DNA of 64,000 nt from Candidatus Methanarcanum hacksteinii (GTDB lineage: Archaea > Thermoplasmatota > Thermoplasmata > Methanomassiliicoccales > Methanomethylophilaceae), in the NCBI GenBank assembly GCA_006954405.1, contig LVVQ01000001.1:124001-188000 (forward strand). Reading direction: 5' to 3'. Below, piece after piece: positions 59,371 to 64,000 of the stretch. Positions within the stretch are counted from its first letter, which is position 1; each line of letters opens with the position of its first letter. The notes beneath the pieces were generated by a model. It did not search any database. It saw only the letters and a list, made by a program, of their open reading frames with translations, and was not told the origin of the DNA. The translations under genes and the position numbers were made by a program.

Positions 59371-60777
59371 TCATCCGATCTCCCAATGTCCACGGGTACC
59401 GCCAACGCGCCTGATGATCCCTTCCGCCTTCATTGAATTGATCAAACGGACGATTCTGTTCCTCTCGACTCCCGTGCGTCTTACCATAGAGTCCATGGAT
59501 ATAGTCGGATCCTTACTCACCATCTCCGTAATCATATCCTTCAACTCTTCAGACTTTGACACTGCAGATAATTTCAGTGTGACCGTGACTGTCTCTGGAT
59601 CCACCGTTTCCACATACGACGGGTCCCTTATCCCATGCTTACGACAATAGGACACCACATCACTGACACCGCTGCCAGCACGTTCCGCCAACCCTACAAG
59701 TCCGATCATGATCGCAAGATGCGGATTTCTCGGATCACTGACCCCTCCTTCGAACATCTTGGCGATAGGGATCCTCAGATTGCCTGGATTTCTCACCATG
59801 AATGTATCCTGCCTCCACTCTACCCTGATCCCTCTGAAACCTGCATAATCAGCATGGACCAGTGCATTGACTAGCAGTTCTCTCTGAGCTCTGATCAATG
59901 CTGTGTCGTCAATGCGAGACATCCCATCCAGATTTTTCCCTCTATCATTCAGCATCGATATCCGATTCGAGACCTTGGTCAGGAATGTGTATACGTTCCC
60001 TGTGAATTCGCCAGTGCCTGTGGTTATACGATGCGTCCAATCATTTGTGCCATCCGCAAACTCAAGGTAATCGAGATGATAATTGGGCAACTCTGCCATG
60101 ATGCTATAATCAAATCCGAACATCAATAGCCCGGCCACCGTGGGATGCATCACACCTTCAACCCTAGAGCCTGCGCCTATCAGTCTAAGGAATTCCTCAT
60201 CATCCCGATCGTTCCACGGATGGGACGGATTCCTATTGGACATCCTTTCTCTGAATGAAGCCAAGGATTGCATATCGAGATCCTCAATCGTTATTCCCGT
60301 AACGACCTCTGAATCCTGAGATGAGTCTGATGAGTCCCTCAGCATCTGTTTGAGCTCATTCACTGTGCAATGATAATCTCCCTCGCCATTTCTCTTATAG
60401 GTCCCATTCTCCATAGAACCGTTGATGAAGACCGGACGTTTCCTACGCTCAGCACGAGGGATATCCACCTGAATCAGTGCTTTTCCTTCGACATCTATGG
60501 TGCGAATATCCTTTGGGGACAACAGATTCACATTGACCTTCCTGCTATCGTTGAGAAGGTCCCACAACTCTTTGATGATCTTGTCTGGATTATCGATTCC
60601 CAATGGTTCGCGCGTTTCATCATCGACGCCGATTATGACCGTTCCTCCGAATGTGTTGGCGAATGCGGAGTAGGTTGGCCAGAAATCCTTGGAAAGACGA
60701 TTTTTACATGATTTGAATTCCAAATATTCTGATTCAGGGTTTGACACCTTACCGTCTACCACCTTCAGATCGATCAT
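59371..60777 (-). CDS. AlbA_2/Schlafen-domain transcriptional regulator
   Basis: A 468-residue protein. It opens with an AlbA_2 domain ('ESEYLEFKSC', 'FANTFGGTVIIGVDD'), continues with a HATPase_c_4-like region ('RELLVNALVHADYAG', 'VRNPGNLRIP') and 'GLAERAGSGVSDVV', and ends in a winged helix ('SMDSMVRRTGVERNRIVRLINSM'). This layout is common for predicted transcriptional regulators. A TATA box lies within a set of ATTATATCA repeats just upstream, suggesting self-control. Nothing convincing fills 59166-59370. Confidence 0.87.
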   Translation of the reverse strand: MIDLKVVDGKVSNPESEYLEFKSCKNRLSKDFWPTYSAFANTFGGTVIIGVDDETREPLGIDNPDKIIKELWDLLNDSRKVNVNLLSPKDIRTIDVEGKALIQVDIPRAERRKRPVFINGSMENGTYKRNGEGDYHCTVNELKQMLRDSSDSSQDSEVVTGITIEDLDMQSLASFRERMSNRNPSHPWNDRDDEEFLRLIGAGSRVEGVMHPTVAGLLMFGFDYSIMAELPNYHLDYLEFADGTNDWTHRITTGTGEFTGNVYTFLTKVSNRISMLNDRGKNLDGMSRIDDTALIRAQRELLVNALVHADYAGFRGIRVEWRQDTFMVRNPGNLRIPIAKMFEGGVSDPRNPHLAIMIGLVGLAERAGSGVSDVVSYCRKHGIRDPSYVETVDPETVTVTLKLSAVSKSEELKDMITEMVSKDPTISMDSMVRRTGVERNRIVRLINSMKAEGIIRRVGGTRGHWEIG

Positions 60778-60782
60778 ATGCG

Positions 60783-60822
60783 ATTATATCAGTTTGATAT
60801 AATAATTATTTCGATTATATCA
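60783..60822. repeat. ATTATATCA repeats around the AlbA_2 regulator promoter
   Basis: ATTATATCA at 60783-60791, its inverted copy TGATATAAT at 60795-60803 and a further direct copy at 60814-60822. The minus-strand TATA region (about 60797-60811, 26 bases before ATG 60777) lies among them. Confidence 0.65.
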
Positions 60823-60849
60823 TAGAAGAAATCACACCTCTAAGACCAA

Positions 60850-60860
60850 TGTTTATTACC
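60850..60860 (+). promoter_or_regulatory. TATA box of the UPF0201-TIM barrel operon
   Basis: 'TGTTTATTACC' centred about 29 bases before ATG 60884. Confidence 0.45.
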
Positions 60861-60883
60861 CTGCCACAGATTACGGATGAGTG

Positions 60884-61273
60884 ATGATGAAGGTTGAGAT
60901 TACATGTCCGATTTACCCCAGCGAGGATCCAGAGAAGGTCAGAATGGCCATCGAGAGGATATTCCCCGGTGCCGAGATAGTCGAGGATGAGAAAGGACTC
61001 AAGGGAAATACGGATAATCTCGATCATTTCAGCAAACAGATCCGCAAACAGAAGATATTGGACACCACCCGTAGCGTATTGCTAAGAGGAAAAAGAGGGA
61101 ATGTCACCAGATTCTTCCTCAATAAACAGGTAGCGTTCGTAGGGAAGATATCGTTCTGTGAGGAGAAGACCATCCTTGGGACCATGAGAGTCGTCGTAGA
61201 GGATGATGAATTGGATGCAGTCATCGAGAATGTCGCACCTGAGACGGTGGACGGAGAGGAGGTTTTGATTTGA
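60884..61273 (+). CDS. UPF0201 family RNA-binding-like protein
   Basis: A 129-residue protein of the archaeal UPF0201 (COG1325) family: 'VEITCPIYPSEDPEKVRMAIERIFP', 'LRGKRGNVTRFFLNKQVAFVGKISF' in part. The family is predicted to bind RNA and has been linked to the exosome. The start is chosen at ATG 60884, next to the predicted transcript 5' end. Its stop overlaps the TTG start of the next gene. Confidence 0.87.
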   Translation: MMKVEITCPIYPSEDPEKVRMAIERIFPGAEIVEDEKGLKGNTDNLDHFSKQIRKQKILDTTRSVLLRGKRGNVTRFFLNKQVAFVGKISFCEEKTILGTMRVVVEDDELDAVIENVAPETVDGEEVLI

Positions 61274-62028
61274 TAGGCATATCTTGTACGGAATTCAGCG
61301 CATACGATTTCAAGGAGGTTCTTCCAGAGGTCGCAAAGGAATTCAAGCATTGGGAGATATTCGCGGAGGCGGAACATCACCTCAGAGGTATCGAAGGCCT
61401 GTTCAAGACGATAAAGGATGCGTATGAGCTATCATATTCCATACACGCGCCTATCAGTGACATCAATCTCGCATCTTTGAATGAGAGAATCAGGGAGGAT
61501 TCCGTGATCGAGATGCTTGCGACATTGGAATCCGCAGCCAACCTTGACATCGGCCTTGTGACCGTACACCCTGGATTGACATGCATGGCCGTTCCGTATA
61601 TGGAGGAAAAAGCTGTGATGAAAGCGAAGAAATCCCTCGGTGCATTGGACAGACTCTCGGATGAGTATGGCGTGGCCGTGGCGATAGAGAACATGCCATC
61701 ATTCCCATTCATGCTCGGTCAGACCGCAGAGGACATGAAGGATCTTCTTGACGGTACGAATCTGAGGATGTGCTTCGACATAGGGCATGCTAACACCATG
61801 GGACAGATCGATGAGTTCATCTCACAGTTCAAGGACAGATTCATCAACGTACACATACACGATAACAATGGTAAGATGGATGAACACCTCACGCTTGGTG
61901 AGGGTAACATAGATTTCAAGAAGGTACTGAAGGACCTCGGAAATTACAAAGGGAATCTCATCATCGAATCCAGATCATACCAATCAGGTGTGGAATCGAG
62001 GAACATCCTCTCAGAACTGCTTGGGTGA
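61270..62028 (+). CDS. Xylose isomerase-like TIM-barrel protein
   Basis: A 252-residue protein of the sugar isomerase/AP endonuclease family 2 superfamily. Metal-ligand patterns are visible: 'YSIHAPISDINLAS', 'TVHPGL', 'AIENMPS', 'FDIGHANT', 'NVHIHDNNGKMDEHLTLGEGNID' in outline and 'IIESRSY'. The start is TTG (61270), with AGGAGG just upstream and a 4-base overlap with the preceding stop. The reaction is unknown; metal-dependent isomerase, epimerase or endonuclease are all possible. Confidence 0.87.
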   Translation: MIGISCTEFSAYDFKEVLPEVAKEFKHWEIFAEAEHHLRGIEGLFKTIKDAYELSYSIHAPISDINLASLNERIREDSVIEMLATLESAANLDIGLVTVHPGLTCMAVPYMEEKAVMKAKKSLGALDRLSDEYGVAVAIENMPSFPFMLGQTAEDMKDLLDGTNLRMCFDIGHANTMGQIDEFISQFKDRFINVHIHDNNGKMDEHLTLGEGNIDFKKVLKDLGNYKGNLIIESRSYQSGVESRNILSELLG

Positions 62029-63090
62029 GAAGAACTCATCCTTGACCCAAAGGAATGCCCTTTTAGTGTATGATATGGCAAGGGGTATTCCGAGGATGCA
62101 TGATCCTAACACCACTGCGAGAGCCGTCATCATCGAGATGGGTTCACCGCCCAACCACTCTGATGCACTCATGTAGTCCGTAAGGAAGTGCATGCATATC
62201 GTCGCATATACTCCATATTTACAGAAGATGTATCCACTTATCAATCCGAAGAGGAATGTCGGGAATATCTTCCACCATCCCCATCCAAGATGCCCGAATG
62301 CGAATAGGGCCGATGAGAACAGGATGAAGATCAATGCGACCTTGTTGACACCGAATCCTCCGAAGAGACATCTATACCACTTCGTGCCCTCTTTCCTGGA
62401 TATCAAAGCGATGATCGCCATCGGTACGCCTATGTACAATATCCTGCAGACGAACTCCTCGTAGATCGAGGCATTGAGCAATGTGAACATCATCTCCCAT
62501 ACCTCTTCATCCTCGAACGGGTTGGTCGTTTTCACACCGAAGAGCGGTAATACCAATATGTATGTGAATTCCACGAACATCAATGCCGCGAACAGTGCGA
62601 ATGTCTCGTACATCGGGGTCTTCTTCAGACCTTCGATGCCTTCCTCCTTCAGAGGCCCATACGATCTCTTGATGAGATAGCATACAGAAGCTAGAACCCC
62701 CGCTAGGATCAACAGATAATATACCTGTACGGCTGGTCCGCTGAACTCGAACAATGATACGATCCTTGGGATGACGATGAAAATGCTGTGCGTGTATGAC
62801 GGAAGGTGATCCCAGACGATCGGTACTCCCCATATGGCCACCATCGATTCGATTATGATGTAACACACTAGGATTGATGTTATGATTGCACCGCAGACGT
62901 CTGTGATCTTTGAAAATGTGCTCTTCTTCGGCAGAGGATTGATCTCCCTCCCGCATTCGGAACAGAACCTGTCTCCCATCTCGCGATGTGTTTCGCATGA
63001 TGTGCATTCGAATCTTATCAGATCCTCTCCGCATTGAGGGCAGAATGCATAGCCTTTGGCTTTGTTCTCAGAGCACCTATCGCATGTCAT
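62011..63090 (-). CDS. CPBP (CAAX-type) intramembrane protease with two zinc ribbons
   Basis: A 359-residue protein. Residues 3-46 contain two zinc ribbons with C-x2-C pairs at 3/6, 17/20, 29/32 and 43/46. Residues about 60-350 hold eight or so membrane helices. The CPBP motif 'IYEEFVCRILYIG' (E-E-x3-R) is near residue 210, and a second motif 'ALFAFGHLGWGWWKIFPTFLFGLISG' in part supplies the His. These proteases cleave lipid-modified or membrane proteins and often act in stress responses. The 3' end overlaps the TIM-barrel gene by 18 bases. Confidence 0.87.
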   Translation of the reverse strand: MTCDRCSENKAKGYAFCPQCGEDLIRFECTSCETHREMGDRFCSECGREINPLPKKSTFSKITDVCGAIITSILVCYIIIESMVAIWGVPIVWDHLPSYTHSIFIVIPRIVSLFEFSGPAVQVYYLLILAGVLASVCYLIKRSYGPLKEEGIEGLKKTPMYETFALFAALMFVEFTYILVLPLFGVKTTNPFEDEEVWEMMFTLLNASIYEEFVCRILYIGVPMAIIALISRKEGTKWYRCLFGGFGVNKVALIFILFSSALFAFGHLGWGWWKIFPTFLFGLISGYIFCKYGVYATICMHFLTDYMSASEWLGGEPISMMTALAVVLGSCILGIPLAISYTKRAFLWVKDEFFSPKQF

Positions 63091-63091
63091 A

Positions 63092-63703
63092 TCATTCGAC
63101 CGATTCCATCACACCGTTCACACGTTCATACTCTATGAGCAATAGCACATTCTTCCTGTAATTGGCGATATCCTTGATCTGCCCTGCCATATATTCCTCT
63201 CTGTACTTGCTCATCTTCGCATAACCGCCCAGATGATTCACAAGAGCATCCCATTCAGTGACGAAACTCTCTGGTGACGAGGTGTCGAATTTATTCTTGA
63301 GGGCTTTCTTGATCAGACGTTTCTCTCTGAGGAATTCCACTGTGGATACGGTCTCGCAGTATAGCTGCGTGTACTCCTCATCGGTCATATCCAAGGGTAT
63401 CACGGGTATATCCCTATCTTTACAGATATCGATCAACGTCGTGAATGCAGGATCGGGCATGTCGATGTTTCCGAATTGCGTCAATAATCCGCTATATACC
63501 GTATCAAGATCGCTGGATTCGAATTCACCCTCTATCTCGTCCCTCTTGGATATCGCTGTTATGTCCTCTGCACCCAATGCTACCGCTGTAGCGTCATATG
63601 TCTTTGAATCCAAAGCCTGTATGACCTTATCCTTCTCGGATACCAAACCTTTGATGATCGGCATGAGATCGAATTCGCAATCCCCGATCTTGAATGATTT
63701 CAC
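63092..63703 (-). CDS. Conserved-looking cytoplasmic protein, unknown
   Basis: A 203-residue protein with no signal or membrane helices. The N-terminal half has alternating strands and helices ('IIKGLVSEKDKVIQALDSKTYDATAVALGAED' in outline, then 'ICKDRDIPVIPLDMTDEEY'), and the C-terminal half is helical and basic ('REKRLIKKALKNKF'). The pattern recalls a Rossmann-like or TraB-like fold, but I do not recognise a family. Its start overlaps the preceding gene by 4 bases (63700-63703). Confidence 0.7.
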   Translation of the reverse strand: MKSFKIGDCEFDLMPIIKGLVSEKDKVIQALDSKTYDATAVALGAEDITAISKRDEIEGEFESSDLDTVYSGLLTQFGNIDMPDPAFTTLIDICKDRDIPVIPLDMTDEEYTQLYCETVSTVEFLREKRLIKKALKNKFDTSSPESFVTEWDALVNHLGGYAKMSKYREEYMAGQIKDIANYRKNVLLLIEYERVNGVMESVE

Positions 63704-64000
63704 TGTTTCCCTCCCCTGGAGAGGATGACGTCCGTCAATTCGTTCTTGTCATCCATCTTCTTCAATTCTTCCTTGGAGACGATAGCAGTCGATTCTACAT
63801 TATCTCTACCGTGCTTCTTCTCGACGATTATGACAGAATGTCTTCCGGATATCCTTGAGATGTCCGATGCGATCATCGCTTTCTGTATGAGCCTCTCATC
63901 CTGATTGTCCATTCCTGTCAGGATTACCACATCCTTGTTGCGTGATAACGCATCGAAAGGACTCCTTGTGACTGGTGTGACCGCGAATCCTATATCGATG
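63700..64000 (-). CDS. Unknown protein, 5' end outside window
   Basis: The frame is open from the right edge to the stop at 63700. It encodes at least 100 residues. The visible part includes 'IDIGFAVTPVTRSPFDALS', 'KDVVILTGMDNQ', 'RHSVIIVEKKHGRDNV' and ends 'DVILSRGGKQ'. The ATG at 63930 is therefore probably internal. It has strand-rich segments as in a Rossmann-like fold. It is translationally coupled to the following unknown gene. No family is recognised. Confidence 0.65.
   Translation of the reverse strand, partial: IDIGFAVTPVTRSPFDALSRNKDVVILTGMDNQDERLIQKAMIASDISRISGRHSVIIVEKKHGRDNVESTAIVSKEELKKMDDKNELTDVILSRGGKQ

Noticed and set aside
1..64000. Search for CRISPR arrays, transposases, rRNA and tRNA genes
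   Set aside because: None was seen by eye on either strand; a dedicated scan could still find a divergent tRNA.

Overview
The window is archaeal chromosome, most likely from a gut-associated member of the Thermoplasmata (Methanomassiliicoccales-like). The archaeal call rests on transcription factor B, Spt5, the large primase subunit PriL, tRNA-splicing endonuclease EndA, Gar1, aEF1B, UPF0147 and UPF0201 proteins, ribosomal stalk protein P0, a split GMP synthetase, 4-phosphopantoate-beta-alanine ligase and Cdc48. Archaeal TATA boxes also lie about 26 bases before many start codons, so many mRNAs are probably leaderless. The gut habitat is inferred from a complete choloylglycine (bile salt) hydrolase and a bile acid:sodium symporter family protein. 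No methanogenesis gene, tRNA, rRNA, CRISPR array or insertion sequence was seen, so the order-level assignment is inference.

Bases 1-22100 form a cell-surface glycan island with some metabolic genes between. It holds a flippase, a phosphonate/phosphocholine-type decoration cassette (transaminase, cytidylyltransferase, LicD), a GT2 glycosyltransferase, two copies of a membrane glycosyltransferase plus membrane-anchored partner module, a GDP-D-glycero-D-manno-heptose pathway (HddA, GmhA and a fused HddC-GmhB), a polyprenol-phosphate sugar transferase, GtrA, and sugar-phosphate isomerase/mutase genes. The isomerase is encoded by two overlapping paralogues that have lost complementary parts of the active site. 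Class I fumarase, branched-chain aminotransferase and a DUF89 phosphatase sit among these.

Bases 22200-34300 are mostly housekeeping: a zinc-ribbon protein with aEF1B, a phospholipid synthase, malic enzyme, a membrane acyltransferase, a radical SAM protein with PriL and a peptidase, a SAH hydrolase/PfkB kinase/AK6 operon that reads as adenosine salvage, a CoA biosynthesis ligase and TrmJ. Bases 34300-37260 hold small membrane proteins, including a pair under a large palindrome that covers the TATA box, and two DUF998 proteins around an esterase.

Bases 37300-43500 carry the SecE-Spt5-L11-L1-P0-L12 cluster, split by the bile salt hydrolase and a GT87-like gene. Spt5 has an unusual N-terminal extension. 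Bases 43700-54900 hold small-protein genes, a DUF2975/YozG pair, the symporter, a MenA/UbiE pair, purine genes (guaA in two subunits, purE), Gar1-TFB, a DUF4143 ATPase behind direct repeats, and a duplicated-type EndA. Bases 55000-64000 hold a DNA-binding regulator coupled to Cdc48, a DUF2130 protein, an AlbA-domain regulator behind palindromes, RNA-binding and TIM-barrel proteins, a zinc-ribbon CPBP protease and two unrecognised overlapping genes cut by the window edge.
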